From: Erysipelotrichaceae bacterium
Lineage (GTDB): Bacteria > Bacillota_I > Bacilli_A > RFN20 > CAG-826
NCBI GenBank assembly: GCA_015058945.1
Contig: SVBF01000018.1
Span: forward strand, 1 to 64,000
DNA length: 64,000 nt
Direction of reading: 5' to 3'
Shown here piece after piece: positions 53,675 to 62,289 of the stretch; positions within the stretch are counted from its first letter, which is position 1, and every line of letters starts with the position of its first letter. The notes beneath the pieces are model-generated. The model saw nothing but the letters and a program-made list of their open reading frames with translations. It ran no database searches and was not told where the DNA came from. Made by a program: the position numbers and the translations under genes.

Positions 53675-54792
53675 AGAATCGCTCCTTGGGCGACGTACAT
53701 CGGCTCTTTGGGTTTGCCTTTGATGCCATGTCCGCGCTCAATGATGGAGTATTTGTCGATGACCGCGTTTTCGATCACCGCGCCCTCGTTGACCTTCACG
53801 GTTGAGAAGATGATGGAGTTTTTGACGATGGCGCCTTTGGCGATGGTGACGTTACGGGCGATGATGGAGTTGATGACTTTGCCCTCGATTTTCGCACCGT
53901 TGGAGATATAGGAATTGCTCACGGAACTGTTCTCGCCATACATCGCCGGCGGGGTATCGTGGGTCAAGGTGTAGATCGGCCAATCGGGATGGAAGAGCTG
54001 ATCGGCCTTGCGGCGGTCGAGCATGTCGAAGGAGAGTTGCGCGTAATGGGCAAAGGAATCGACGCAGCCGACGTAGCCGTCAAAATAGCGCACCGCCATC
54101 GCGTAAGTCTTCTCCCGGATGGCGAGCATGATGAGGGTGAAAAGGTCGGCGTCAGGATAGGTGGGCGCGTAGCGGCGCAAGATGTCGATGAGCGTCGGGC
54201 GGTTGATGATGAAGGTGTCGAGTGAGACGGCGTGCTGACCAAGGAATTGCCCTTCGTTGACACTCGCGCCGACGAGTTGTCCGTTCTCATCGAAATCGAG
54301 GACGCGCGAACCGTGCCAATAGGTCTTTAGGTTGCGCTGCGTTGAGGCCAAAATGGTGATCTGGCGCTGATGGTCGAGATGGTCGTTGAGATAGGGACGG
54401 AAGTCGATCGAGGCCACCAAATACGACGGGGTAAAAAGCAGGTACTGGGAGTCGGAATCGTAGAGCAGCCAGTCGTTGAACAATAGATTGTTCACGTCGC
54501 TATTGAGGCGCGGGTCCTTCTGGGCCGGCTCGTTGAACATGAGACGCTGATGGCCGATCTTGGTGTTGATGACCCACGAATCCATCGAGCCGAGGTGCTT
54601 CATGATGGAACGGAGGTGGTCCTTGACGAGCAAGCCCACCTGGGTCACGCCGGAGTTACAGAGGTTGGATAAGGCAAAGTCACAGAAGGCGTAACGGCCC
54701 AAAAAACTCGTGGAGCCGAGTGGGCGCGAATTCGTGATCGGGGCGATGTTGGGCTCGCAATGGAAATTGACGATGGCGGTTACTTTTCTCAT
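53671..54792 (-). CDS. glgD: GlgD-type subunit of ADP-glucose pyrophosphorylase
   Basis: A 373-residue GlgC paralogue of Firmicutes that pairs with GlgC and raises its activity. It keeps the nucleotidyltransferase fold (STSFLGRYAFCDFALSNLCN, SGVTQVGLLVKDHLRS) but the N-terminal GGxGTRL loop is missing (NFHCEPNIAPITNSRPLGS), so it is probably non-catalytic. A left-handed beta-helix lies at the C terminus (NSYISNGAKIEGKVINSIIA, RNVTIAKGAIVKNSIIFS). It overlaps glgC and glgA by 4 nt each. Confidence 0.93.
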   Translation of the reverse strand: MRKVTAIVNFHCEPNIAPITNSRPLGSTSFLGRYAFCDFALSNLCNSGVTQVGLLVKDHLRSIMKHLGSMDSWVINTKIGHQRLMFNEPAQKDPRLNSDVNNLLFNDWLLYDSDSQYLLFTPSYLVASIDFRPYLNDHLDHQRQITILASTQRNLKTYWHGSRVLDFDENGQLVGASVNEGQFLGQHAVSLDTFIINRPTLIDILRRYAPTYPDADLFTLIMLAIREKTYAMAVRYFDGYVGCVDSFAHYAQLSFDMLDRRKADQLFHPDWPIYTLTHDTPPAMYGENSSVSNSYISNGAKIEGKVINSIIARNVTIAKGAIVKNSIIFSTVKVNEGAVIENAVIDKYSIIERGHGIKGKPKEPMYVAQGAIL

Positions 54793-55925
54793 TTGGCGGT
54801 CCTCCCTAAGGCATAAAGCGCGATGCCTTCGCGCGAGCCGTTGACCACTTCATCTTTGCGGATGGTCTCACCCGGACCGACGAGGCAGTCATAGACTTTG
54901 GCGCCCGACCGCACGTGGCAGCCGTTCATCAGGACGACGTTATAGCATTCGGCGCCCTCCTCGACGATGACTTCGCTCGAGACGACGCAGTGGTCGATCT
55001 TGCCGCGGATCACCGCGCCTTGGTTGACGAGGCAATCTTTGACCTCGGCGCTAGGGCCGATATATTGCGGGGTGCAGTGATTGTCCTCGGAATAAATATG
55101 GCAGTCCTCTTGCAAGGTATAGAGGTTCATCGCCGGGTCGCCGCTAAGCAATAGGTCCATGTTGGCCTCATGTAATGAGGAAATGGTTCCGACGTCCTTC
55201 CAATAGCCGCCGTAACGGTAGGCGACGAGGCGTTTTTGACGGGCGATCATCGCTGGGATGATGTCTTTGCCGAAATCGTGTTCGGTCTTTTCCTTTAACG
55301 CGTCGGCCTTAAGGTATTTCTTCAAGGTCTTGTAGGTAAAGATATAGATACCCATCGAGGCGAGGGTGCCCTTGGGCTGCTTGGGCTTCTCCTTGAAGTC
55401 GATGATGAAACCGCGTTCGTCGGTCTCACAAATGCCGAAACGGGACGCCTCGGCCAAGGGGACCTCGCGCACGGCGACGGTGCAATCGGCTTTGTTCTTA
55501 ACGTGAACGCGCAGCATCTCCTCATAGGTGGTCGCGTAGATGTGGTCGCCGGAGAGGATCAACACGTATTCGGGATCAAGTTCGTCGAGCCAATCGAGGT
55601 TTTGGTAGATGGCGTCGGCCGTGCCGCGATACCAGCTCGACCCCTCTTCGGTCTGTTTGGGGGAGAGGACGCTCGTGAGGCAATTGACGCCGTTGAGGCC
55701 CCAGTTTTTGCCGTTGCCGATATACGAATTGAGCGCGCTGCTTTCATATTGGGTCAATACCCCGACATGGGTGATGCCGGAATTGGCGCAATTGGATAAA
55801 GGAAAATCGATGATACGGTATTTTCCGCCATAGCTGACCGCGGGTTTGGCAAGCTTCCGAGTAAGGGCGCCTAAGCGCGTTCCCTTACCGCCGGCGAGGA
55901 TCATCGCGGCGATTTGAATAGCCAT
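54789..55925 (-). CDS. glgC: glucose-1-phosphate adenylyltransferase
   Basis: Makes ADP-glucose from glucose-1-phosphate and ATP, the committed step of glycogen synthesis. It has 378 residues: the catalytic loop MILAGGKGTRLGALTRKLAK, YRIIDFPLSNCANSGI, the metal-binding ILSGDHIYATTYEEML, SRFGICETDERGFIIDFKEK and a C-terminal left-handed beta-helix. AGGAGG precedes the ATG. TATAAT at about 55967-55972 (minus) is the operon promoter, divergent from rpmB. Confidence 0.97.
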   Translation of the reverse strand: MAIQIAAMILAGGKGTRLGALTRKLAKPAVSYGGKYRIIDFPLSNCANSGITHVGVLTQYESSALNSYIGNGKNWGLNGVNCLTSVLSPKQTEEGSSWYRGTADAIYQNLDWLDELDPEYVLILSGDHIYATTYEEMLRVHVKNKADCTVAVREVPLAEASRFGICETDERGFIIDFKEKPKQPKGTLASMGIYIFTYKTLKKYLKADALKEKTEHDFGKDIIPAMIARQKRLVAYRYGGYWKDVGTISSLHEANMDLLLSGDPAMNLYTLQEDCHIYSEDNHCTPQYIGPSAEVKDCLVNQGAVIRGKIDHCVVSSEVIVEEGAECYNVVLMNGCHVRSGAKVYDCLVGPGETIRKDEVVNGSREGIALYALGRTAK

Positions 55926-56027
55926 TGGTGGGCCTCCTGTTCCTCATTGGGAATTAATTTATATCATTATACCGCAATTCGAGAACGATTTCCGTAGGAA
56001 TAAGGCGCGCGCACTGTGCGAAAACAT

Positions 56028-56056
56028 TTGCCACCGTCAAACGTGCGTGGTATATT
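56028..56056 (+). promoter_or_regulatory. promoter of rpmB
   Basis: TTGCCA (56028-56033), 17-nt spacer, TATATT (56051-56056). Confidence 0.7.
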
Positions 56057-56087
56057 ACACACCGCGTCTAACGCGGGAGGTGAAAAC

Positions 56088-56282
56088 ATGTCCAAATATT
56101 GTCCGATCACTGGCAAGGGACCGCTCAGCGGAAACAATCGTAGCCACTCCTTAAGGGCTACCCGTCGTCGCTGGAACGTCAATCTTCAAAAGCGCAAAGT
56201 CGAAATCGATGGAAAGGTTGTCGAGATCCGCATGTCGAATCGCGCCTACCGCACTTTAAAGAAGTCCAAAGCCGTCAAATAA
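56088..56282 (+). CDS. rpmB: ribosomal protein bL28
   Basis: A 64-residue 50S protein: MSKYCPITGKGPLSGNNRSHS, RATRRRWNVNLQKRKVEIDG and a C-terminal NRAYRTLKKSKAVK. Only one Cys is present, so this is a zinc-free L28. GGGAGGTG precedes the ATG; a longer in-frame 5' extension is upstream of the ribosome-binding site and is rejected. It is monocistronic. Confidence 0.96.
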   Translation: MSKYCPITGKGPLSGNNRSHSLRATRRRWNVNLQKRKVEIDGKVVEIRMSNRAYRTLKKSKAVK

Positions 56283-56301
56283 GCTTTGCCTTAACGAAAA
56301 C

Positions 56302-56327
56302 GCCGACCATATGGCCGGCTTTTTTCT
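56302..56327. terminator. terminator of rpmB, near the convergent operon end
   Basis: GCCGACCAT/ATGGCCGGC stem (one G-U) and TTTTTTC. It overlaps the 3' end of the convergent operon. Confidence 0.75.
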
Positions 56328-57016
56328 TACTTTAGGTTGAGGAGGAGGAATCCGAGTAGCCCCGCGATCGTCGAGACGAGGGAGAAGATCAAGGCCAGAT
56401 GTTCTGAGAAAGCGAGGACGAAGGGCTTCGGCCGATAGGTCGTCACGTTCCCCTGCTCGTCCATCGTGGAACGGAGTTCGCCCCAATGGGATAGCCTTGG
56501 GTTCACTAAAAGCAGGAAATGGATCGCGGCGAAGGCGACCATCGCGACGCAGAACCCTAGGGCCAAGGACGAATCCACCGGCATGAGGTTCGCAAAAGTC
56601 ACCGCACTCGAAGCCTCGGCGAGGACGCTAAGTCCGCTATAGGCGACATAGGCGAGCAAATGCTGCTTCGGGTTATAGGCGGAGATGAGGCCCAAGGCGA
56701 GCAAGGCCACGTTTTGGAGCACAAAGAACACGAGCACCACGATGGCCAAGGGCAAAAGGTAGGTATGCTTGTCCAAGGTGAGCAACAGATAGCTCCCGGC
56801 AAAAGCCGACGCGGCCAAATAGAAATAATAAGAAACGCGCGTGGCGTTCTTCGCCCCACTGCCGCCTTCAAGCATTTCATAAGGGAACATCGTGAGAAGG
56901 GAATAACGCTTCTTGTTTTCCTCTTTATATGCGTGCGCGCCTAGGAACCAGGTCAGCAAAAGGAACACGACCGGCGTGAGCGCAAGCAGCAAAAACCACG
57001 AAGCGGAGGGAGTCAT
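56327..57016 (-). CDS. polytopic membrane protein at operon end, unknown function
   Basis: A 229-residue protein with about six hydrophobic segments: about 6-27, 64-82, 89-112, 121-143, 148-175 and 205-227. A basic loop KEENKKRYSLLTMFPYE follows the first, and a hydrophilic loop (LRSTMDEQGNVTTYRPK) precedes the last. Its ATG overlaps the rpe stop (ATGA), so it is the last gene of the long priA-to-rpe operon. No family is recognised. Confidence 0.6.
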   Translation of the reverse strand: MTPSASWFLLLALTPVVFLLLTWFLGAHAYKEENKKRYSLLTMFPYEMLEGGSGAKNATRVSYYFYLAASAFAGSYLLLTLDKHTYLLPLAIVVLVFFVLQNVALLALGLISAYNPKQHLLAYVAYSGLSVLAEASSAVTFANLMPVDSSLALGFCVAMVAFAAIHFLLLVNPRLSHWGELRSTMDEQGNVTTYRPKPFVLAFSEHLALIFSLVSTIAGLLGFLLLNLK

Positions 57017-57678
57017 AGGTTCTTTAGGCCCTCCAGACGCTCGGCATAATCGTCATGGCCATATAAATAGGAACCCGCGACGAGCACGTCGGCCCCTTTC
57101 TCCACGACCAAGCGGCCGGTTTCATGATTGATGCCGCCATCGACCTCGAGGTAGACCCCACGACCCAAAGCGTCGATCTTCTTACGGCAATAGGCGATCT
57201 TTTCTAACGACCCTTCCATGAAGGCCTGTCCGCCTTTGCCCGGTTCGACCGACATGATGAGGACGAGATCGACCAAAGGGAAATAGGGATCCAAAACCTC
57301 GACTTTCGTCGCCGGTTTGATCGAAATGCCGACTTTGACGCCAAGCTTCCTTAGCCCTTCGATGCAATGAAGGCGTTCTTCCTCGGTTTCATAGGCTTCG
57401 TAATGGAAGGTGATGAGTTCGGCTCCTGCCTTTGCGAATCCTTCCGCGGCCGCCAAAGGTTCATAGACCATCAAATGGGCGTCGCGAAGCATCTTCCCGC
57501 AATAAGGGACGATACGGGCGACGGTTTCCGGACCAAAGGTCTTATTGGGGACGAAACGTCCGTCCATGACGTCGAGGTGGATGAAAGTCGCGCCGGCTTT
57601 GTCCATTTTGGCCACTTCGGCCTCTAGGACGGAAAAATCGGCGGAAAGGATGGATGGGGCGACGTTGACGCGACTCAT
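57013..57678 (-). CDS. rpe: ribulose-phosphate 3-epimerase
   Basis: Interconverts ribulose-5-phosphate and xylulose-5-phosphate in the pentose phosphate pathway. It has 221 residues of TIM-barrel type: NVAPSILSADFSVLEAEVAK, the metal-binding FIHLDVMDGRFVPNKTFGP, HLMVYEP, MSVEPGKGGQAFM and YLEVDGGINHET. I chose the ATG at 57678, overlapping the prkC stop (ATGA). In Bacillus rsgA lies between prkC and rpe; here it is absent from this spot. Confidence 0.97.
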   Translation of the reverse strand: MSRVNVAPSILSADFSVLEAEVAKMDKAGATFIHLDVMDGRFVPNKTFGPETVARIVPYCGKMLRDAHLMVYEPLAAAEGFAKAGAELITFHYEAYETEEERLHCIEGLRKLGVKVGISIKPATKVEVLDPYFPLVDLVLIMSVEPGKGGQAFMEGSLEKIAYCRKKIDALGRGVYLEVDGGINHETGRLVVEKGADVLVAGSYLYGHDDYAERLEGLKNL

Positions 57679-58547
57679 TTGAACCCAAAGAGCTTGCGCA
57701 GAAGCCCTTTCCTTTCCTTGAAGTTCTCGGTGTCGGACATCGCCTTGACGATGGCTTGGTTCATGTCCATGGCGGTGAGGAAGCGCTCCTCCGGCCTCTT
57801 GCGGCAAGCCATGATGGTGATCTTATCGATGGAACGGGGAATCGAAGGGACGATCTTGGAGGCTTCCGGCAGGCGCTTGCGCATCTGCTTCATCGCCACT
57901 TCCTCCACGTTTTGGCCGTCGAAGGGCACCTGCCCGGTCAAAAGTTCAAAGAAGATGACGCCCATTGAATAGATGTCGTTGCTGATCGCGACCGGGGCGC
58001 CCATGATCATCTCGGGGGCGCAGTAATAGATCGTGCCCTGGATGGAATCCGAATCGGACGAGAGGCCGATGGGGCTCGCGATGCCGAAATCAGAGATTTT
58101 AAGCGTGCCATCGGACATGTAGAAAAGGTTGTCGGGCTTCAGGTCGCGATGGACGATGCCGTGACGGTGGATATAATCCACGCCCGAAGTGAGTTGCAGC
58201 ATAACTTCGCAGGCGTCGTATAACGGCAAGGCGCCGGCGAAATTGAGTTTGTCGCGCAACGTCTGGCCACGGATGAACTCGTTGGCCATATACGGTCTTC
58301 CCTCGACCGTTCCCCTACCGAGGACGCGGACGATATTGGGGTGGTTCAAAGAAGCCGCGGCGGCGGTTTCGTTCATGAAACGGGAAACGTTTTCCTGATT
58401 GGCCATGAGTTCTTCCTTCATGACCTTGAGTGAGACGATGCGTCGTGAGATGAGATCGTTGGCTTCGTAGACATCGGCCATGCCCCCTGTGGCAATGCGG
58501 GAAACGATGCGGTAACGATCGTCGATCTTATCTCCGATTTTGATCAT
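57675..58547 (-). CDS. prkC: Hanks-type Ser/Thr kinase (PrkC kinase domain only)
   Basis: A 290-residue soluble kinase: glycine loop IVSRIATGGMADVYEA, ATP lysine in SLKVMKEEL, catalytic HRHGIVHRDLKPDNLF, DFGIASP and the activation-segment end GTIYYCAPEM. It stops about 20 residues after the kinase domain (ERKGLLRKLFGFK). The transmembrane helix and extracellular PASTA repeats of typical PrkC are missing, so it cannot sense cell-wall fragments that way. The start is ATG 58547, overlapping the phosphatase stop; an upstream frame to 58565 is rejected. Its partner is the phosphatase gene. Confidence 0.94.
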   Translation of the reverse strand: MIKIGDKIDDRYRIVSRIATGGMADVYEANDLISRRIVSLKVMKEELMANQENVSRFMNETAAAASLNHPNIVRVLGRGTVEGRPYMANEFIRGQTLRDKLNFAGALPLYDACEVMLQLTSGVDYIHRHGIVHRDLKPDNLFYMSDGTLKISDFGIASPIGLSSDSDSIQGTIYYCAPEMIMGAPVAISNDIYSMGVIFFELLTGQVPFDGQNVEEVAMKQMRKRLPEASKIVPSIPRSIDKITIMACRKRPEERFLTAMDMNQAIVKAMSDTENFKERKGLLRKLFGFK

Positions 58548-59287
58548 GATCGAACGGCCTCCCATAACGCGATTCCGATGTTGTCCGAGCCACCGTTGGC
58601 ATTGGCTTCCGCGATGAGCGAGGCGACTTTTTGGTCGGCGCGTTCGTCGGTGGCGAGCATCGCTCGGATCTCCGGTTCGGACACATTGTTATATAAGCCA
58701 TCGGAGCAAAGCATGATGGTCTCTCCGTGGTATGGCTTCACCATCAGATCGAGCGAACACGACGGGAAGATCCCTAGCGCGTTCATGAGCACGTGACGGT
58801 CGGGGGAAGAGCTCTTCTCCCGTTCCTGAATTTGACCGGAGCGATAGAGGTAATCGACATAGGTCTGGTCTTGGGTGAGACGGGTTAAGCCGGCCTCGCT
58901 ATAGGCATATGCCCTGGAGTCGCCCGCGTTGGCGATGATCATTTTCTTGCCCTGGATCAGCAAGGCGACGCAGGTTGTGCCCATATCGTGGTAGACGGGG
59001 TTATGCTCGGCTTCGTCGAAGATGGTCGCGTTGGCTTTCTTGAAGGCGCGCCGGAGCCACATCCGTGAGAGAAACGCGGGCATTTTCGGCTTCTTTTGGA
59101 ACGCCTCCACAAGGGTGTCCAACGCCATTTTCGACGCATAATCCCCCTTATTTTGGCCGCCCATGCCGTCGCAGACGACCATCAAAACCTCACCGTAATA
59201 GTTGGTGAGGACATAGGCTTGGTCCTCGTTGGAGACGCGGACTTTGCCAATATCGGTACGGGAGGCGAAATGACCTTTGAAATTCAT
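58544..59287 (-). CDS. stp: PP2C-type Ser/Thr phosphatase (Stp/PrpC)
   Basis: A 247-residue metal-dependent phosphatase that reverses PrkC phosphorylation: DIGKVRVSNEDQAYVL, VVCDGMGGQNKGDYAS, IANAGDSRAYAYSEAGLTRL, MLCSDGLYNNVSEPEI and GGSDNIGIALW, with all metal-binding Asp in place. It overlaps rlmN and prkC by 4 nt each. An extra basic stretch (FLSRMWLRRAFKKANATIF) at about 70-88 is a mild family variation. Confidence 0.96.
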   Translation of the reverse strand: MNFKGHFASRTDIGKVRVSNEDQAYVLTNYYGEVLMVVCDGMGGQNKGDYASKMALDTLVEAFQKKPKMPAFLSRMWLRRAFKKANATIFDEAEHNPVYHDMGTTCVALLIQGKKMIIANAGDSRAYAYSEAGLTRLTQDQTYVDYLYRSGQIQEREKSSSPDRHVLMNALGIFPSCSLDLMVKPYHGETIMLCSDGLYNNVSEPEIRAMLATDERADQKVASLIAEANANGGSDNIGIALWEAVRS

Positions 59288-60336
59288 TTGGTTTCCTCCG
59301 TGAGCACTTTGGAACGAAGTTGGCCGCAGGCGGCGTCGATGTCCCCGCCGAACTCCTTGCGGACGGTGGTGTTGATGCCTCGCTTCATCAAACGGTCGGC
59401 GAAGGCCTTGATCGCGCTTGAAGAGGCGCGGCGATACGGTTTTTCCTTAACTTCGTTATAAGGGATTAGGTTGACGTAAGCGAAGATGCCATAATGGTGG
59501 ATCAAATCGGCGAGTTCGTCGGCTTGGGCCAAGGAATCGTTCAGCCCACCGAGCATGATGTACTCAAACGTGACCCGACGCCCGGCGTTTTCCTCATAAT
59601 CCTTGACGGCCTCCATGAGGCGATCCATCGGATAGGCTTTGGAGATCGGCATGATCTGGTTGCGGATCTCATCGTTAGGCGCATGTAGGGAAATCGCGAG
59701 GTTGATCTGAATCCCCTCGTGACCGTATTTCTTGATGCCGTCGACCAAGCCGCAGGTCGAGACGGTGATGTGCCTCGCCCCGATCGCTAGGCCGAATTGG
59801 TCGTTCGCGGCCTTGATGAAGGACATGACGTTGTCATAGTTGTCGAAAGGCTCGCCGGTGCCCATGACGACGATGTGGGTGACTCTCCTGCCCCATTCGG
59901 CGAGGAGGTCGTTCATCACGAGGAGCTCGCCCATCATCTCGGCGCTGCTCAGGTTGCGGGTGCGGCGATGGAGTCCAGAGGCGCAGAAAGCGCAGCCCAT
60001 GTTGCAGCCAACCTGCGAGGAAACGCAGATCGCGTCGCCATAGTTATAGGGCATCAAGACAGTCTCGACCTTCGCCCCGTCTTCCATTTCGACGAGGAGT
60101 TTGATCGTGCCGTCGCTGGAATCCTGACGGGTGTGGATCTTGGGAAGGTCAAGGCAATAGTCGCGGTTTAGCAATGCGCGAAAATCCTTGGAGATGTCGG
60201 TCATTTCGTCGAAGGAAAGGACGCGCTTTTGGTAAACCCAGGTAAACACTTGTTTGGCGCGGTATTTGGTCTGACCTAAAGAAACGAATTCTTCGGTCAT
60301 CTGGGATAAAGTGTAACCGAGTAAATTCTTTTTCAT
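59284..60336 (-). CDS. rlmN: 23S rRNA/tRNA A2503/A37 C2-methyltransferase RlmN
   Basis: A radical-SAM enzyme methylating A2503 of 23S rRNA and A37 of some tRNAs. It has 350 residues with the 4Fe-4S motif CNMGCAFC (C111, C115, C118) and the second catalytic Cys near residue 338 (GGDIDAACGQL). GTGEPFDNYDNVMSFI and ISLHAPNDEIRNQIMPIS are typical. Its start overlaps the preceding stop by one base (TAATG). The gene is fully intact next to its degenerate neighbour. Confidence 0.97.
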   Translation of the reverse strand: MKKNLLGYTLSQMTEEFVSLGQTKYRAKQVFTWVYQKRVLSFDEMTDISKDFRALLNRDYCLDLPKIHTRQDSSDGTIKLLVEMEDGAKVETVLMPYNYGDAICVSSQVGCNMGCAFCASGLHRRTRNLSSAEMMGELLVMNDLLAEWGRRVTHIVVMGTGEPFDNYDNVMSFIKAANDQFGLAIGARHITVSTCGLVDGIKKYGHEGIQINLAISLHAPNDEIRNQIMPISKAYPMDRLMEAVKDYEENAGRRVTFEYIMLGGLNDSLAQADELADLIHHYGIFAYVNLIPYNEVKEKPYRRASSSAIKAFADRLMKRGINTTVRKEFGGDIDAACGQLRSKVLTEETK

Positions 60337-61676
60337 TATTTGGATGAGGCTTGGGGTGCGGAGGCGGTTTGGGTCGCCGGGGCGATGGCGGTGATGTCGG
60401 CGAAAGCCGGCGGGATGGTGAGCTCACGCTCGCCCTTCAAAAGTTCGGCGACGTAAGCGGCGGTCTCATATTCCTCATGCGGGAAGTACTGCTTCTCGGA
60501 GACGAGGGAGAATTCGGGGTGGATTTTCAGGAACTCGGCGACGTTCTGATGGCCTTCCTTCTTGGAGATGGTGTAGATGATGTAAAGGAGGGTGCCACCT
60601 TGCTCGACGTATTTGGCCGCCCCTTCGAGGGCTTTCTTTTCGCCATCGATGATCGAATCCATGGATTGGGTATCGAAATGGAGCAGGTAGTCCGGGGTGG
60701 TCGGAATGAGGTCGAAGCCCGTCGATTTGGGCGAGCAGACGACGAGTTTTTGCATCGAGGAAACCGCCGCCTCCATGGAGAGGACGTCCGGGGCGGAGAA
60801 ATAGTTCACATTGTGAAGTTCCTTGTCCTGGATCAATTTGATGACTTCCGGCTTGGCGTCGGTGTCCGGGGTGGCAAGGTTTAATCCGACCTTGGCGCCG
60901 TAGGTCTCGATGAGTTCACGTTCCAAGGAGGAATCCTCGTTGCCGTTATAGAGGAGGATTTCGCTCGGCTCGGAAACCGGGTGTTCGTCGAGGATGGCTT
61001 TGGTGAGCATCTTTTCGCCGAAGAGGAGTCCCTTCTTGTATTCGGGGATCTTGCGGAGAGGAACGCTTCCTTTATAGAAGACGATGCCGTTGACGGGGGA
61101 GGCGCTGAAATCCGCGTTCTCGAAAAGTGAGGCGAGGCCTAACGCGGAAGTGCGGACGCGAAGCGTGGTCGTCGCGGGGCGGGCGAATTTGCGTAACGCC
61201 TGATAAGTATTGCTGCCACCGAAATGGGCCATGATCTTGACGGTCCATTCGGGAACGTTGAAGCGAAGTGAGAGATAGAGGTGGCTCTTGCGGTCGACTT
61301 CGGCGGGGATGTAATTCTCCGGGGTCGAGGCCAAATCGAAGAGATTCTGGACGGAGGCGAGTTTCTCTTCGCCGACTTTCTCCAAGAGACTCTTCTTCGT
61401 CTCTTCGACGTCAAAGCGACGATAGAAATAGGCATTGGCCAAGACGAGGCAAAGCAGACGGCGCTCGTCATTGCCCCAACCCTCGAGCTTACGGGTCATG
61501 TATTCGAAATAGATGTGATGACGGAGCTCGCATCCGACGAGTCCGGCGACCTGTCCGCGGAAGGGACGGATGTCGACGTTGTTCTTAAACAGATCGCGCA
61601 AGGCGTCGGCGAAGGGTTTCTTTTTGTCGATGACCTCGTCGAGAACGGCGAGGGATAATTCAAATTCCTTGATCAT
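60336..61676 (-). CDS. RsmB-like protein lacking catalytic residues
   Basis: A 446-residue protein where rsmB is expected (between priA and rlmN). The N-terminal NusB-like helical domain (LSLAVLDEVIDKKKPFADAL, LVLANAYFYRR) and the general RsmB length are kept. The methyltransferase domain has lost its signatures. SAM motif I (DxCAAPGGKT) is LLYNGNEDSS at about 241-250. The PCSG segment reads VVCSPKSTG at about 312-320. The second catalytic Cys segment (STCT) is IIYT at about 366-369. The C terminus is Ala/Thr/Gln-rich. It is therefore probably a non-catalytic RNA-binding protein. TTGGAGG precedes the ATG. Confidence 0.7.
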   Translation of the reverse strand: MIKEFELSLAVLDEVIDKKKPFADALRDLFKNNVDIRPFRGQVAGLVGCELRHHIYFEYMTRKLEGWGNDERRLLCLVLANAYFYRRFDVEETKKSLLEKVGEEKLASVQNLFDLASTPENYIPAEVDRKSHLYLSLRFNVPEWTVKIMAHFGGSNTYQALRKFARPATTTLRVRTSALGLASLFENADFSASPVNGIVFYKGSVPLRKIPEYKKGLLFGEKMLTKAILDEHPVSEPSEILLYNGNEDSSLERELIETYGAKVGLNLATPDTDAKPEVIKLIQDKELHNVNYFSAPDVLSMEAAVSSMQKLVVCSPKSTGFDLIPTTPDYLLHFDTQSMDSIIDGEKKALEGAAKYVEQGGTLLYIIYTISKKEGHQNVAEFLKIHPEFSLVSEKQYFPHEEYETAAYVAELLKGERELTIPPAFADITAIAPATQTASAPQASSK

Positions 61677-61694
61677 AAACGTACCTCCAAGAAA

Positions 61695-62243
61695 TCAGTT
61701 TTTGTTTTTGCGGCTTTCCTCGTAACGCTCCTCAAAACCTTCAAAGGCGTTTCCGAGGTAAATGTCCGTCTCGCTTTCTTCGTGATGATGGTGGTGATGC
61801 TCCTCGCATTCCTCGTCATCACATTCGTCCTCCTCCCCTTCCATGAGGTCCGGGACGTCGCCGAATTCCATCGAGGCGGCGTCATCGCGGATCTCGTTGG
61901 TGGTGATGAAGCGCGGATATTCTTTGTTCACATAGGAGTAACGAGATTCCTCATCATAATATTCGAAGACGACCTCGACGTTGATGGAATAGACCGAAAG
62001 CGTCTTGAGGATGTAGTCCGCGACGCCCTTTTCCATGACGCGATACTTCTTCGGGGCGAGGATTTTCACCAAGGTGTTCCAACTCGTCTGCTCGACGCCG
62101 TTATGGAACATCATCGCGTTGGGCGCGTAAAAAGAAACATCGTCTTCCGAGCACTCGAAAAGCTGGGCGATGTTTCCGCCGCTCTCCCTGGAATATCGGC
62201 CGACCACGAACTGGTCTAGGCCGAGGACTTGAATCGTAATCAT
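61695..62243 (-). CDS. DUF1904-like protein with acidic and His-rich tail
   Basis: A 182-residue protein. Residues 1-110 (ITIQVLGLDQFVVGRYSRES, LFECSEDDVSFYAPNAMMF, GVADYILKTLSVYSINVEVV) match the pattern of DUF1904, a small tautomerase-like fold. Residues 130-160 are very acidic and include GEEDECDDEECEEHHHHHHE, a natural run of six histidines that could bind Zn or Ni. The start is ATG 62243 with GAGAGG upstream. It occupies the place of def and fmt in Bacillus. Function is unknown. Confidence 0.55.
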   Translation of the reverse strand: MITIQVLGLDQFVVGRYSRESGGNIAQLFECSEDDVSFYAPNAMMFHNGVEQTSWNTLVKILAPKKYRVMEKGVADYILKTLSVYSINVEVVFEYYDEESRYSYVNKEYPRFITTNEIRDDAASMEFGDVPDLMEGEEDECDDEECEEHHHHHHEESETDIYLGNAFEGFEERYEESRKNKN

Positions 62244-62262
62244 GATGCGGGACCTCTCATTA

Positions 62263-62289
62263 GTCTGTGATATTCTATCACTAGACTTT
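62263..62289 (-). other. intercistronic hairpin after priA
   Basis: On the minus strand AGTCTAGTGATA-GAA-TATCACAGACT forms a strong stem with one bulge directly after the priA stop. No T-run follows (AATGAG), so it is more likely an mRNA-processing or stability element, or an operator, than a terminator. Confidence 0.45.
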
